Below, in pieces: positions 12,260 through 24,775 of a stretch of 64,000 nucleotides of DNA. The stretch is from Climacium dendroides. Lineage: Eukaryota > Streptophyta > Bryopsida > Hypnales > Climaciaceae. The notes under the pieces were generated by a model, which ran no database searches, was not told where the DNA came from, and saw only the letters and a list, made by a program, of their open reading frames with translations. The first letter of the stretch is position 1, and the number at the start of each line of letters is the position of its first letter. Where the stretch lies: assembly GCA_950106755.1 (NCBI GenBank), contig OX467082.1:12090001-12154000 (forward strand), given 5' to 3'. The translations under genes were made by a program, and so were the position numbers.

Positions 12260-13640
12260 TGAGAATCCACATTGCCCAGTCCAAAGTTTTTTTTGAATGG
12301 TTCCAATACGCAGTTCATAAATGAACTGGACCTGACTGACTGTACGTCATTCAACAGCTTCTTACTCCGAGACTTCTCTCCAAACACTCCACGTCCCCAA
12401 AAGTCATGCATGTGTCCAAGTCAAAAAACGTCCAAGAAAGAAAGCCTCTTCGCAACTTCTTTTGAACGCCACTTCCCGAATCAACACCCGGAAACTGACT
12501 CCGCCAGCCACTACATGTGAACACACGCTCAATCACTGACTGAAGAGGTTGCCAGACTTTGGCAATAGAAATGAGGCTCCCAGCACTGGTTCCTGTGAAC
12601 ACAATGACAATGAAACAAACAAACAAACGCCACAACAAAACAGAAAACAACACCGTCTAGAACTTTACATATTAATCTGTCGAATGTGAAGATTCCAAGA
12701 GGGAAAAAAAGCAAGTTTTTTTTTATTTTTTTTAAAGTTTTTGGAAAGAGCAAAAGTAGATTTTTAATCCTTGGAATATGGGTGTCGTCGCCGTCACGAC
12801 ACGAACACGGAAGACGGAACAGGGAACAGCCGAGAGAGACATGGCAGAGAACCCTTGACAATCAACATTTGAATATGTAACCAGGCAAATGGCTACGAAG
12901 GTATCATGCTTTGCGAGATTCCTGGGAGTTCTCTGTTAAATTTTAGTTGGCTGAGGAGCCATCTGAGATAATTTTGTTTACTGTAGTGATCCACTGTTCA
13001 AGGATGCAGAAGCGACTCCTTGGTAAACAATGTTGTGCCGCTTCAGCCTTCTGGCCAAAGACGGCCCACCACCGTCGCCATCATCTCCGCCTTGTACAGC
13101 TGCTCTCTGCTGCTAGCCTGCCTGCTACGTCTCTGTCTCAATTCAAAGGCCCACAAAGCAAGTGTCCGAAATGCGTGCACACTTCACGAGTACAGGATCG
13201 GAACCCAGCAGCATGTGTGCGCTTGGTGGCGGAAACCTGGCACAGGGGTGCTAGCTCTGACCTCGTCAAACCTGGTTACTACCACGGCGACTACCACGCA
13301 GCTAGCTAGGCTGTCGACGCGTATGTGAATATCGCTCACTACTGGTGACGTAACTCATCAGTGAAGCTTCGCACTCAGAGTTTGATCTACGGACGTCAGA
13401 GTCGTCGTCTTCGGAGTCTTGTTCGAGACAGACGAGTGAATGGAATTCATCAATGGAGTGTGAGGAGTGCTGGCACGTACTACACTGACAGCTCGCTAGT
13501 GAGGAGTACTAATGATTCAGCGTCAAGCTTGTGCGCCTGTCCTTCTTCCCCGCAAATCCGGGTTGAAGAAATTCGTGACTGGTCCCTGGTCGTTAGTTAT
13601 AGAGTGTGTAGCGCTTTGAGACCAATTCTAACAGAGCGGG
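12260..13640 (+). other. Spacer upstream of the GT61 gene; no confident gene
   Basis: GC content rises relative to the left flank. Overlapping open frames at about 12947-13328 include a hydrophobic stretch (ALYSCSLLLACLLRLCL) resembling a membrane anchor, but both frames are equally open and no family motif is present. I call it promoter and 5' leader territory of the downstream gene, or a decayed fragment. Confidence 0.4.
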
Positions 13641-13644
13641 TTTT

Positions 13645-13985
13645 TTTTATATTGATTGATTGTGTAGCAAGTCAATAGCAGAATTTCGAAACTCACGAAT
13701 CTGTGGACCTAGCTTGGGCTTGAGCACGGAGAGATTGACTAATGCATCTGGATTACGTCGTGCTTAGTGTTGATTGCGAATTGAAAATTAGATATGATCG
13801 TAGACTGAGTGACTAGTATTCTTGTAGAGATCAGTATAGGGCGATTAATTTGCATTGATTGTGCAGCAAGTGACTAGTAGTATTCGGATTGGGAGGCTAG
13901 TTTCTTACTCACGACAAGATTGAATGCATCTGGACTACAACGTGATGCAGTGCTCAGTGCTGATTGAGAATCAGATATTGTAATT
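13645..13985 (+). repeat. Imperfect tandem duplication in the GT61 leader
   Basis: The block at about 13650-13790 (TTGATTGTGTAGCAAGT, TGACTAATGCATCTGGATTA, TAGTGTTGATTGCGAATTGA) is repeated at about 13853-13985 (TTGATTGTGCAGCAAGT, TTGAATGCATCTGGACTA, CAGTGCTGATTGAGAATCAGA). The period is roughly 200 bp. It ends about 110 bases before the chosen ATG and probably forms part of the 5' UTR or proximal promoter. Confidence 0.7.
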
Positions 13986-14092
13986 GGATATTCGGACGTG
14001 GTCGACTTGATTACGACTGTGCGGACACGACTGCGAATATAGATCGAATCTTAGCGAAAAAATCACGTCAAGGCGAAGACGGAGATTGGTGC

Positions 14093-16944
14093 ATGAGTGA
14101 GCAATTGAATGGGAGGCACACACACCTGAGAGAGCTCATCGGGAGTGGAAATTGTTACAGGGGGATGCAGCAGCTGGCGAATTCTAGATTGGGACAAGCG
14201 GCAGCGAAGGAAGTAGCTTTGTGGGGCAAGCTTGAGAGCCTTGGATCGTTGAAGAAAATGCGGATGAAGCTTGATGGGTGGAAGCGGAAGGGGTACCTGC
14301 GGGCGGCAATGGACGTGTTGATGGCGAAGAAACGTGGTGTGCACGCGCTTTTGGCTCTTGGCTTGGTGCTGCTCTTGGCCGCCTTCATCTTGATAATGCA
14401 TCTTCGCGATTTTTCCTCACGATTGGGTACGTCGATTGCGCAGCCTGTCTCTCTTTGGTTTGTTATCAAAGAATCCGTGAAAATGGCAAAATCTCAAGTT
14501 ATGAAGCTCTGTGCTCTTGGAGGGTATGATTTCGGCACTTGAACACGACATATTGACGAATATGACCATTGTGCCTTAGTTCAAGTGTGGCAATCTCCGT
14601 TTGCAATTCCAAAGAGGTCTCTAGCATGTGGTATCAGTGCCGAGTGGATGCGATGTTGCTGGACATTTGATCCTGCACAAGGCACGTTGAAAATTTATAG
14701 CAAATTCGTAATCAATGGTCGACGCGTGAAATGAAACTAAATAAATCAAATCAGTTCAAAGAGCGCCAGTGTTTCCACTGCTCTCGCTTCGTGTTTGTCG
14801 AGACTTCTACAGAACAATTTCATAGAGTATACATCTAGGCTTTAGAAATGATACTGTAAACGCTCCCTCCAGGATTGATTTCTGTGATTCAATCATCATT
14901 TGCTCTACTCTTCACCAACTCCATCCTTGAAACAGTAGAGCAATTGAGTGCGTCCCATAGTAGAGTGATTGATAACGCTCACTCCCCTGCTTCACCAACG
15001 CAATCAAGCCTATTCGGTAATGCATTCTTGTAGAGCTCATAGCGATCATTGTTGTTGTTGCCTTGGATGTTATATTTTCTATCAATTCGGCAACAGTGAG
15101 AAGGCTAAATTTAGTGTTGAACTGCGCAGGTACTGAGAGCACCGCACGACTGCCCGGTACCATAGATGAAGAGTATTATTTCCAGTGCGACCGATCCCAA
15201 TTCCGTTCCGACATCTGCAACCTCCGTGGTGACATCCGCTTACTGTCTTACAACAAGACGAAAACCTTCGTGCTTTACACACCAAACAGCCTCCCCCCCC
15301 GGACGGAAACCCTAAAGCCCTACACACGCAAATGGGAAGAGGGCTCCATGAGCTCTGTGAACGAGCTTTCGCTTAGAACTCAGGTTGCAATTTCTCCTCG
15401 TCGGAATTGTGATGTCCTTCACACGGTTCCTGGCGTCGTCTTCAGCACCGCAGGGTACACGGGGAACTTGTACCACGAGTTCAACGACGGGCTGATCCCG
15501 CTCTGGATCTCCACACAGCACTTGAACAGAGAGGTCGTGGTTGTAATCTCCAGTTTTCACGACTGGTGGTATACGAAGTATAGTGATGTGATGGCGCAGA
15601 TAACTAAGTATGAGATCGTGGATCTGGAGGAAGACAAGAGAGTGCATTGCTTTCCGGAGATTGAAGCCGGGTTGCATATCCATGGCGAGCTCGCGGTAAA
15701 CCCTAAGCGAATGCCGCAAATGGAAACCATCCGCGGGTTTCGAGAAGTGCTAAATCGGGCGTACAATCCAGGGCCAATTCAAGGTACAACACTCTTTCTC
15801 CATCTTTATTCCACAAGTTTATACACTTAACTTGCTTTCTTGGAAAAACTTATCACAATAATACCTATTTGATTCAGGATCATAAGACATATAACAATTA
15901 TGCATTATTGACCAAAAAATCCAATTAAGCAATCAATGCAAATTAGATTGTAAAAACAGCTGGGACAGATGCAGAATCGGGAACCTCTCCGCTGCAAAAT
16001 TTCCATACACTAGTTGTTCAAATGGCCATATCTTTCACAATGCAACTCCAAATCCAATATAACTAATTTCATTACAATTCTATCCTGATTGTGCATCGGT
16101 CGGCATAAAAAATAAAATCTGATGCTGCTTCTATGTTTTTTTGCAATCCCCTCAGGATAACGTCACGGTTGTGCATGGTTGACCAAACAATCCAATTATT
16201 CAAGTAATGCGAAGCAGATTGTAAAATAACTTGTTTCAAATGGCTATATCGTTTGCTACATAACTCCAAATCCAATAAAATAAAATAAAATTCATTAGAA
16301 TTCCATCCTGCTTGTGCGTCTTCGGGCTCACAAATCTAATGTCGCCTCTATTCACTGCAGGCCAACTTCAGGAACCGAAATTGGACAAGCTTAAAGCATC
16401 AATGCCGCGCTTGACGATAATTCTCCGCAAGAAGACGCGCAAGTTTCTGAACTTGCACAAGATCGTGGACCTCGCACAGAAATTAGGGTACAGAGTGAGC
16501 TTGGTGAGTCCCCAGCCGTCGACAGAGCTCAGGAAGATTTTCAAGCTGCTCAACAAAACCGATGTCCTGCTCGGTGTGCACGGCGCCGCCATGACGCACT
16601 TCCTGTTCATGCGACCTGGGACGGTGTTCATCCAAGTCGTCCCACTGGGTACCGACTGGGCTGCGAATGAGTATTACGGGGAGCCAGCCGTGAAGCTCGG
16701 GTTACATTACATACCATACAAAATCACACCGAAAGAAAGCTCCCTCAGCGACGTACATGCTGCGACTGATCCCGTGTTGGTGGATCCCGAGAGCATCACG
16801 CGGAAAGGGTGGGAGAGCTTAAAGAGGATCTACCTTGAGGGGCAAGACGTGAGACTGTCGTTGCGACGTGTGAGAGAGGTTCTAAAGGAAGCGAAAGCTG
16901 TCGTGAACCTTAAACCCTCAAAAGTCTTAAACCCTAAATCCTAA
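14093..16944 (+). CDS. GT61-family glycosyltransferase, three exons, type II membrane protein
   Basis: Probably a Golgi enzyme transferring xylose, arabinose or GlcNAc to cell-wall polysaccharide or glycan (known for the GT61/DUF563 family; the substrate is not readable here). Exons 14093-14426, 15130-15783 and 16361-16944 join in phase at GT-AG sites to give 523 residues plus TAA. The ATG at 14093 is chosen because the frame upstream has no earlier ATG. A cytosolic tail of ~80 residues precedes one membrane helix (GVHALLALGLVLLLAAFILI, about residues 83-104) and a stem. The catalytic region includes CDRSQFRSDICNLRGDIR, the GNLYHEFNDGLIPLW block, and the family hallmark GVHGAAMTHFLFMRPG in exon 3, followed by a YYGEPA/HYIPYKI region. 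Length and order fit the family. The last ~16 residues run into a telomere-like AACCCTAAA tract, so the C-terminus was probably altered by it. Confidence 0.93.
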
Positions 16945-17000
16945 AAATACTAACCCTAATCCCTAAAAGTCTTAAACCCTAAAACCCTAAAACCCTGAAC
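16908..17000 (+). repeat. Interstitial telomere-like tract (CCCTAAA-type)
   Basis: Degenerate AACCCTAAA and AAACCCTAAAAC units with TCTTAAACCCTAAA spacers overlap the last codons, stop and early 3' UTR of the GT61 gene. Copies are imperfect, so this is an old interstitial tract and not a chromosome end. Confidence 0.8.
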
Positions 17001-17569
17001 AGGACGCATCCGTAGACTGAAGTGTAGATTGCTGAGTATATTGGCCGGCGCATTGCCGTTGTTGTCGAAATGTGTATCATACTTAAGAGTTGTTTTTGAG
17101 CTTTTCTGAATCCTTTTTTCTAAGTGACGATTGACTCAAATGCAATAAGAGAAGATTGAGGGAATTTTTAGGAGAGATTTGCTTTTTTCAGGGAATATTA
17201 CCAACATTATGGTAGTGTGCTGTAAAACGGACCATCTTCTTCAAATGGTCCCCAGTTTGAGGGGGCAGAATGGAGATGAGGTGATCCTTGAATGGACCAC
17301 TTTAGCAATTGAATGCATCTAGGAAAATTGATTTTTTTTCTATTGCAAGAGCCAATCAAAGTCTTTGAATTTGCACATCTCTTTACAATTTGCAAGTAAG
17401 GTAGTTTGCGGCCTCTTCAAATCATCCCTATATTTAGATCTGAAATGGATAGTAGGTGGTTCTCAAATGGACCTCTCAAGCCATTGAGAGAATCGAGAGA
17501 AAAACATTATTTATTGTAAGAGCCAATTGTTGGCCTTCATTTACTAAAATCACTTTAGAAGTTGCAAGT

Positions 17570-18020
17570 GGTTGGATTTTGGAAGACCTAGGGTCACAAA
17601 TAGGTGCCTACAATAGTTTTTAAAAAAAAATTCATAAGTAATTCAAAAATGATTCAAAAAATATGAAACCACTTGTGACGTTCCACATCCATTTTTCTTT
17701 CTCTGAAAAATAATCCAAAAATATTTTTATTCATGGAAACCTTTGTAAAAAGGGACCAGCTGGTAAATGGTCGCTTTAAGGCCATACTACCTTAGATGGA
17801 TTTTGGGAGGCCTACAATCACAAATAGATGCCTATGTCCTTAATCTTTGAAAATTTATAAGTAATTTGAAAATGCTTGGAAAAATACAAAACCACTTGTG
17901 TCAGGTTCCATGTCCATTTTCCTTTCTCTGAAAAATGATTTAAGAAATACTTTTGTCCACAAAAACCTATGGAAAAGACGGACTGGGCTTTAAATGGTCG
18001 CTTTTAGAGCATACTAACAT
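17570..18020. repeat. Tandem duplication, ~230-bp unit
   Basis: Both units run TGGATTTTGGRAGRCCTA, CACAAATAG.TGCCTA, ACCACTTGTG, TTTTCYTTCTCTGAAAAAT and AAATGGTCGCTTT...CATACTA. They are clearly diverged. The surrounding 16.95-18.25 kb has no gene. Confidence 0.75.
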
Positions 18021-18259
18021 AGATGACTCATGATAATTAAAAGGTTGCACAAGCATGTTCATAACTTGTGTGTTATTTATTCTGCAATGTTGGGTGGTTT
18101 TGAGTTGGAGGTGATTGAGTCTTCTTGCCATTGGTGCTGAGAGCTGCAGCATTCACGTAACATTTTTATAGTTTGCTTCAATTGGATTTCTTTGATGTAA
18201 TTCTTGTTACATCAGTCTCAACATAAACTCTTTTCAGGTATCCCGGGAAGTAACATACA

Positions 18260-18528
18260 TCAACCCCTGAACGTCACAGCGGATGTTTTTTGGATGTTGA
18301 AAATCCGAAAATTTTGAAAGCACCTATTCATCAAATATTATAATCTCAAAATTTAGATGGTGGATTCTCTTAGAAATTGCACGTTCACGTTCATGAGGTA
18401 GTTGGCTCCAAAATCTAACCATGAAATCCTCAATAAATAAGGCAAGTTTAAATTATTCCATTTTTCCTTATCTAGTTGCAAAAAAACTCTTCAATTCTAG
18501 TGTTGAGCTTGTGACATTCAAGGGTTAA
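18260..18528. mobile_element. MITE-like element, second copy of the 9.36-kb family
   Basis: Begins TCAACCCCTGAACGTCAC and ends GTGACATTCAAGGGTTAA, an 18-bp imperfect terminal inverted repeat. The interior matches the element at 9361-9565. Non-coding. Confidence 0.75.
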
Positions 18529-18529
18529 G

Positions 18530-19020
18530 GTAACTACACTAAAAATCACAGAAATAAGGAATTCAGTATTGTTCCCATTATATTGAGAAACTTTTTGTGG
18601 GACCCACTTTGTTGGTCATCAAAATAAGATTCTAGATTCTTTTCAAATGAGTTTTTTTACACCATTTGAATAAACTATGAATTTTTAAAGTGTTGGAAAA
18701 TAAGTGTTTTGAAATCCACCCATAGACTCCCATGAATGATGGGAGTACACTTTAAGCAAGAATCTAGAGTGGTCGATTTATGAAAGTAGTCGAAATTAGG
18801 TGTAGTTACCTTAGAAGTAATTTGGAATCTAGGAGAGGCCTTGTGGACACTACTATAGTCAAGACTGGTGATACAACATAACAATGCATGTTTTGTTTTA
18901 TGGTGATTTAGGTGGTCATTTCTAATGCTACTAAACATGCATTAGATGATGCAGCTATATCAAAAGGCCTAAACTACTACTCCAAATAAAATGAATAGCA
19001 TGTACCCACAATATTGTGTG

Positions 19021-19090
<70 letters not shown>

Positions 19091-20257
19091 TTAAATTATT
19101 AAAATTTCATTTTAACCTTCATTCAAGGTAATAAGTTCAAATATATATTATAATTGATACTCCGTATATTTCTAAATAATACAAAAGTTTCTTTTGTATT
19201 ATACAAAGGAAGTATGATTTTATTTTTTATTTTAAAAATCATGATAATTTTTTTTCCATCAAAAATTCTGAAAATAAGTAGTAGAAAAAAATACATTCTT
19301 TTACAAGTGAATAATATCAAAAAACTTATATATCGGTTATATAAAAGAATAAATTTAGCTAAATAGTGAAATTTCATGTTGTTGTAAACAATATTTTGGT
19401 AAATCTTTATATCAATTTCCATTGCCACTAGTACCTTTTGAAAAAAAATTCAAATTTATTAGATTATTTTTGCCACAAGAGTGTTAAAGCAAACTTGCAT
19501 ATGACAAGCAAATCACCCATGACAAGCAAATCACCCATGACAAGCATCTACAAAATGATCTATTAGAGTCTTTTATCAACCTATAACAAAAAAATTCTAA
19601 TAAATGAGATTAGAACTACAATACTACATTAGATTGGTTAGTGGCCAAAATTAATGCCTTGGGCGAGGCCTTGGGTGATGGTAATGGAGTTATTAGTGAT
19701 TGCTTTAGAAACTTCTACGGTACATTCCTTTTGTGAATCATGCTTTTGAGAGTGAAGACACTTGATTTCTTATGTGATGTTGAAATTTCAACTTCTCTTG
19801 TCAATGAATCATGTATTACAAATGTCAAACATTAATTTGTATCTAAATCTTCATTTTTGTTGGTGTTTAGCTCTAGTTCTTGCTCTTTTTCTTCTTCAAA
19901 TAGAGGTGTCTTTATGTTCACATCTATAGCCACCATTTGAAATGATGGATTAAAAACTTGCTATAAACCACATGTGTACCATCTATTTTGGATTTCTTCA
20001 ATCATATGCTTGCTTTATAAATGTTTCCATGTTTTGTATAACTATGAACAAAGATGAGGCTTCAATGCTTTCATTTTAGTATCAACCTTTACATCTTTTG
20101 TTGTTATATGTTCTAGTTGCTTTATAATATCATTTGATTGAAAAGAGTCAAAATGCTTGTTTGAAGCCATGTTTGAAAGGTTCTTGTAAAACAATATCAT
20201 CTATCATATTACTAAAATCATAACTCCCTCTCTAATATCACAAATGCCACCATTAAT
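18530..20257. other. AT-rich gene-free stretch
   Basis: No coding region is supported. It contains the (TA)n microsatellite at about 19027-19083 and a short direct repeat of ACAAGCAAATCACCCATG near 19505-19542. Open frames in 19.12-19.43 kb are products of extreme AT content. Confidence 0.6.
19027..19083. repeat. (TA)n microsatellite
   Basis: About 57 bases of uninterrupted alternating TA, flanked by further AT-rich sequence. Likely length-polymorphic and prone to assembly error. Confidence 0.95.
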
Positions 20258-21072
20258 ACTAGGGGCTCGTGCTTGCTATGCTACGCATTCATTGTATCAC
20301 ATGTTAGTAAAATTTTGATATATTTGAATAGAATGCATGACAATGATTTCAATAAGTCTTTAAAATAATTATTTTAAATATTTTGTAAAAGTATTTTCAA
20401 TCATGCATACATAGAAATCGTATTTTCACACAATGTGATATTACAAAAATAGAATAGCAGTTTGCAATCACCTTTGTAATATCACTTTTTACAAAGGGTG
20501 ATATTATAAAAATAATATAGTTGTTGCAATTAAGATGATATTAAAGAGGATCCATAGGATGATATTATAGAGGTAGCAATTCCATTGCTTCTCTTGGCTT
20601 TACACTTCTTTGCACTTCTACGATTTTGTGCTTTTGTGAGCTTTGAGCTTTCATGATTTCAATTTTCTATTGCTAATACCAAATGATTTTGAGAAATTTA
20701 TTCAATTGAAGCAATTTTGGATTCCACTACAATTAAGTTGTTCACAAAGCTTTTGAGATTTACAAGTTTTTCCTTTAAATTTTTCTATTTGGGTTGCCAT
20801 TGTTTGTAACAATTGAGTCAAATTTCTAATGCATTCTAATGTATGTGTATCTTTTACCGTATTCATCATTGCATGTATTTCATTCATCATTCATTAAATT
20901 TCTATTGTTTATTTTAGTATATGCTTATTTATAAAAAAAAATTATATGAAGATTTTAGTCATTTTTATCTAAAGATTTATTGAAATTCTTACTCTGCATT
21001 CTATCTAATACATAAAAAAATTTATGAAATTCTAATGGTGAATGCGTAGCATAGCAAGCGCCAACTGCTAGT
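20258..21072. mobile_element. Non-autonomous TIR element, ~815 bp
   Basis: The left end ACTAGGGGCTCGTGCTTGCT and right end (reverse complement ACTAGCAGTTGGCGCTTGCT) continue into a shared ATGCTACGCATTCA, giving ~34-bp terminal inverted repeats, the inner 20 identical. The interior is AT-rich with internal inverted motifs and no credible gene. No matching target duplication is visible, partly because another element abuts the right end at 21074. Confidence 0.7.
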
Positions 21073-21073
21073 T

Positions 21074-21293
21074 CATTATAAGAAACCATGTTTTAGGTGA
21101 TGTTTAATATAACAATTGATATTTGAATCAATGGATTTTAGATGATGTCAAAATTTAATAACCTTTGTTTTTATGTCAACAATGACATTTAATGTAATAT
21201 CTTGATGTTATATTGGACGTCATTATTGACAAAAAAGAAAAGGTTATTAGACTCGACTCAAACATCAAAGAAACTCTAGTTTTTTTTATAGTG
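21074..21293. mobile_element. Diverged foldback MITE related to the 59.5-kb element
   Basis: Starts CATTATAAGAAACC and ends TTTTTTTTATAGTG. It shares with the 59472-59687 element the order AAGAAACC, GTTTTAGGTGA, GGATTTTAG.TGA.GTC and the central AATATCTTGATGTTATAT palindrome. The duplicated flank is no longer clear. A decayed member of that family. Confidence 0.6.
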
Positions 21294-22492
21294 GGTTGAT
21301 ATACATTGGTATAACTTTTTGGCACAAAGACGATAAAGATTTGAAGATGATTTATCTTCATCTAAGATTTTAATTATGTTGACTTGTGTACACCTCAACA
21401 ATTTATCAACCAAATCATTTTCATATCTCTATCTAGCTTTAATTGCCTTATTTACTCTTCCATGTATGGTTGTAATATTATCTCAATAAAATCCTTGCGT
21501 GTTTCTATATTGGACCAATGATTCTTTGAATATATAAGTTGTTACCTAACTTCTTCAAATTTGATTTGTTCAACATTTTGTGGATGTAAGCATTTCATTA
21601 TTATCCCTGCATAGACAATTTGGAATGGGAATAGATGTCACAGATGTATAACAACTATGAAAGCTTCTCAAGAAGCTTTTCACTTGGCAAAAGCATCTCA
21701 AGAAATTTCCAACCTTGTAGAACCTTGTAGAACTTTGTGCAAGCTTCTAAAATAGTATCCAAGCAACTTAAATTGTTAAGTATAAATAGGAGCTAAGATT
21801 AAGGGGTTCCTTAGTCTCAACAATTCATTCTATAGTCTAGTTCATAGCACTTAGCCTTAGCTTTTAAGCATAAGCTTTGTTCTTTGTACTCTTATTTTTT
21901 AGAATACATTTTACGTTTTTAGTAAAGATGTGATCTTTTGTTTCTATTCAGATTCTTGTCTATATTATTTTTGTTCTCAACCAAGTCTATATCTAACAAT
22001 TTGTCGAGATTGCTATTCAACATCATCAAAGTTTTACTACTTTTAAATAGAATGGGGATTACCATTCTATCTAAAAACTCTTAGCTGTTTTAGAAGTTGC
22101 AAATTACTGACTTCTAAATTGATGTTGTTGCCAATTGTACACACATTCCAAATTTTGAGGTTTTATCAATTAAATTTGGCTCATTACGTTCCTACATTCA
22201 CAACAATATCCAATGGATGTAGCTCATATGGGATTGGTGGGAATCCTACTATTTGAATAAGCACTCTTTTGGTTTGTACTACTTTTTGAGAAAAATTCTC
22301 CAGTCTTCAATAACTTTGAAACATTTCTCGCAAGATTTGTAAAGTTTTTTAACAAGCACAATAAGATTTGTTCTATAACAACAAAGATTTGCAACATAAG
22401 ATAAGAAAAATGATCAACATCGGTATATGCTTTACATTTTTGTCAATTAGCATTATAGCATGCAATATCGATTAAGGCGAATAAGCTTTAAT
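21294..22492. other. Gene-free AT-rich stretch
   Basis: No open frame with recognisable content. A short near-repeat of CTTCTCAAGAAGCTTTTCAC and CATCTCAAGAAATTTCCAA lies near 21660-21700. Nothing else is supported. Confidence 0.55.
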
Positions 22493-23312
22493 CACTAGTA
22501 AAAAAACAGTGACCACCATAACAAAAAATTAATAAAAAGTGTAGATGTCGTTTGTATCCTTGGTTGCATTGTTTTGGATAGTACCTAACAAAAAACTATT
22601 GTCCATTTTGTTATGGTGGTCAAGTCAAAAAAATAATAATATTAATTCATTTACCAATTTGCTCAATGAATGGCTGCCACCTAGCAAGCCCAAAACTGAT
22701 CCAATACAAATTGCTACATAGGCAAAAAATGAAACATAGATAGGTCTAAAATTTATAATTTATAATTTAATTAGAAAAAAGTTAAACTTTATAATTTACT
22801 AAGAAGAAAGAAGACCAATTTTTCATAATTTGGAGATTGGTGATAGAAGAAAAGAAAAGACCAGCTCTATATACAAACAAGCTCTTTATATAAAATTAAG
22901 ACTATGAGTGATTTACATATCCCATATGAATTGTTTGACCTTTTATCACACCATTTGTATTAAGAGCTTGTCTTCTCCTCTCATAGGTCATTAAAGTCAC
23001 CTCTCTTTTCTCACCAACAAGTCGAAGGCATGTCTTCTTCCTTCTACTTAAATTGATTTCTTGACATAAGATTTCATTCATGGTGATTTAAATATTGCTC
23101 GAATAATGAAAACTTATTTGAAACTTTTGAAATTTATAATTAACAAAAAAATATTAACTTTTTTGTTGATTTGAATGTTGTACTAAATTCAATGACCATT
23201 TTAATAGCTTGTACCAAATCAACAAAAAAATTGTTAAAATGGTCAATACAATATTTTAGTCAATAAAAAATTGTTAAATTTTTGTTGACTTGGACACCAT
23301 TTTCTAGTAGTG
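22493..23312. mobile_element. Non-autonomous CACTA-ended element with AAT target duplication, 820 bp
   Basis: The left end CACTAGTAAAAAAACAGTG and right end (reverse complement CACTACTAGAAAATGGTG) form CACTA-type termini. They are flanked on both sides by AAT (22490-22492 and 23313-23315), the 3-bp duplication typical of CACTA transposons. The interior has inverted ACCACCATAACAAAA/TTTTGTTATGGTGGT and repeated TTTTTGTTGA motifs but no transposase. Confidence 0.8.
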
Positions 23313-23687
23313 AATAAGCCAATTCTGCTATGGCCTATGCAATGAAGTAAAGGATTTATTATCCTTACTAGATCTTTCGATATTCAACGAAGCGATCATC
23401 TAAGCTGTCAAATGTGATAATCATCCATTTAAGCAACAACAAGAGACTTGCATGGGCTACACCACGATCGTATGTTGGTTACTTTGCTACTTCTTCAACA
23501 ACCATTTCAAATAAACAATCTGAAGTAGAAGATATGTAGATTGATGTAGTCCGATTCAAACTTTTAACTAAACAAACAAAATGATGCCAATGTGAGGAAG
23601 AACTATGCCTCTATTGTTGAAAGCAGGAACATAAAATCGATAGTTGTCTAAAAAAGCGGCAACGCGCACCTCAAATTTAAAGCGCAA

Positions 23688-23990
23688 ATGTTCAATGAAA
23701 TAATGATAATTTTTTTTGCCTCAATAGGAATCGTGCGGTTGGAGTCTATACTGTTATCAACAATTTTAGGATTTGTATTATCTACAAATCCTACGCCTTG
23801 TTTTGTTATACCAATGTGTTTAGGCCCCCCAAAAATTGAAACCCATGTCTTAATAGATTCAAGAGCCTTAGCATATTTTATAGATGAATCTTTTGTCAAA
23901 ATACATAGGATGTTGTTAACCCAAAAATGATAGCAATACATATTGAGGTCATTGATGGACAATGACTATCATCTAGAAATGTTGCCTACA
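23688..23990 (+). pseudogene. Ty3-type retropepsin relic
   Basis: A short frame reads ETHVLIDSRALAYFIDESFV, which fits the flap-and-active-site pattern of retrotransposon aspartic proteases. The expected Asp-Ser-Gly has become Asp-Ser-Arg. Continuing in another frame with one further stop is IHIEVIDG and then a SSRNV-like tail, as in the C-terminal half of the same domain. No gag, reverse transcriptase or long terminal repeats were recognised nearby, so this is an isolated, broken fragment of a plant LTR retrotransposon. Confidence 0.5.
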
Positions 23991-24444
23991 AAACAATTCC
24001 TTTGTAGACTATGGTAGAAAATCATAATAGTTACGTGTTTACAATATTATTCGTTCTCCTTCTAGCCCTATTATTTTAGGACTTTGATGTCTTGAAAAAT
24101 ATAACCCTCAAATTGATTAGTCAAACCATAGTATTCCCCTTTTTTTTTAATGAATCTTCTATATTAGAGCCTTCCACAAAACTTTGAACATCCCATTGGA
24201 AATTCTAGAAACCATTATTTTTTGGAGCAAATGCATGGTTTTGTATCAAAGAAGGTGAAAAAGGGAATGATTAAAAGCTTCCCATTTATATATAAATATA
24301 GAGAACCAATTTCAAACAGGGTTGTCATAACGGGCGAGTTAGGGTCGTCGGATGTCCCGAACGGACGGACGGTCCGGACCAATTGGACGGCTTTAATTTT
24401 TCAAAGTTGTGGAATTTTTTTGAATGACACGTCACCTCAAACAG

Positions 24445-24775
24445 CGAATCCAGGGCGCGGACGACCGGACGTCATGTGTGGGCGCGGACGTCACCGTGCC
24501 ACCGTCAGGGCGTGGACTCGTGAAGTCAGGGCGCGGACTTCAGCGTGGGCATCAGGGCACGGACTTGTGCAGTTAGGGCGCGGACTTCAACGTGAGCATC
24601 AAGGCGTGGACTTTAGCGTCAGGGCGCGGACTTGTGTTGTCAGGGCGCGGACTTGTGATGTTAGGTCGCGGACTTCAGCATCAAGGCGCGGACTCGTACA
24701 CTTAGGGTGCGGACTTCACCGTGAGTGTGAGGGCACGGACCCCAACGTCACAGACAGGGCGTGGACGGGTAATCA
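24445..24775 (+). repeat. Left subterminal array of the GGGCGYGGAC motif
   Basis: About 14 copies of GGGCGCGGAC and one-base variants (GGGCGTGGAC, GGGCACGGAC, GGTCGCGGAC), all in the same orientation, spaced roughly 20-30 bases apart by variable spacers such as TTCAGCGTGAGCATCA. The spacing is regular but the spacers are not conserved, so the 10-mer is the unit under constraint. It begins about 130 bases inside the element A left end. Confidence 0.9.

Noticed and set aside
12947..13328. Possible small membrane protein upstream of GT61
   Set aside because: Two overlapping frames are equally open and only a generic hydrophobic stretch is present.
19123..19428. Open frames next to the (TA)n tract
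   Set aside because: Extreme AT bias gives Ile/Leu/Lys-rich peptide on both strands; nothing recognisable.
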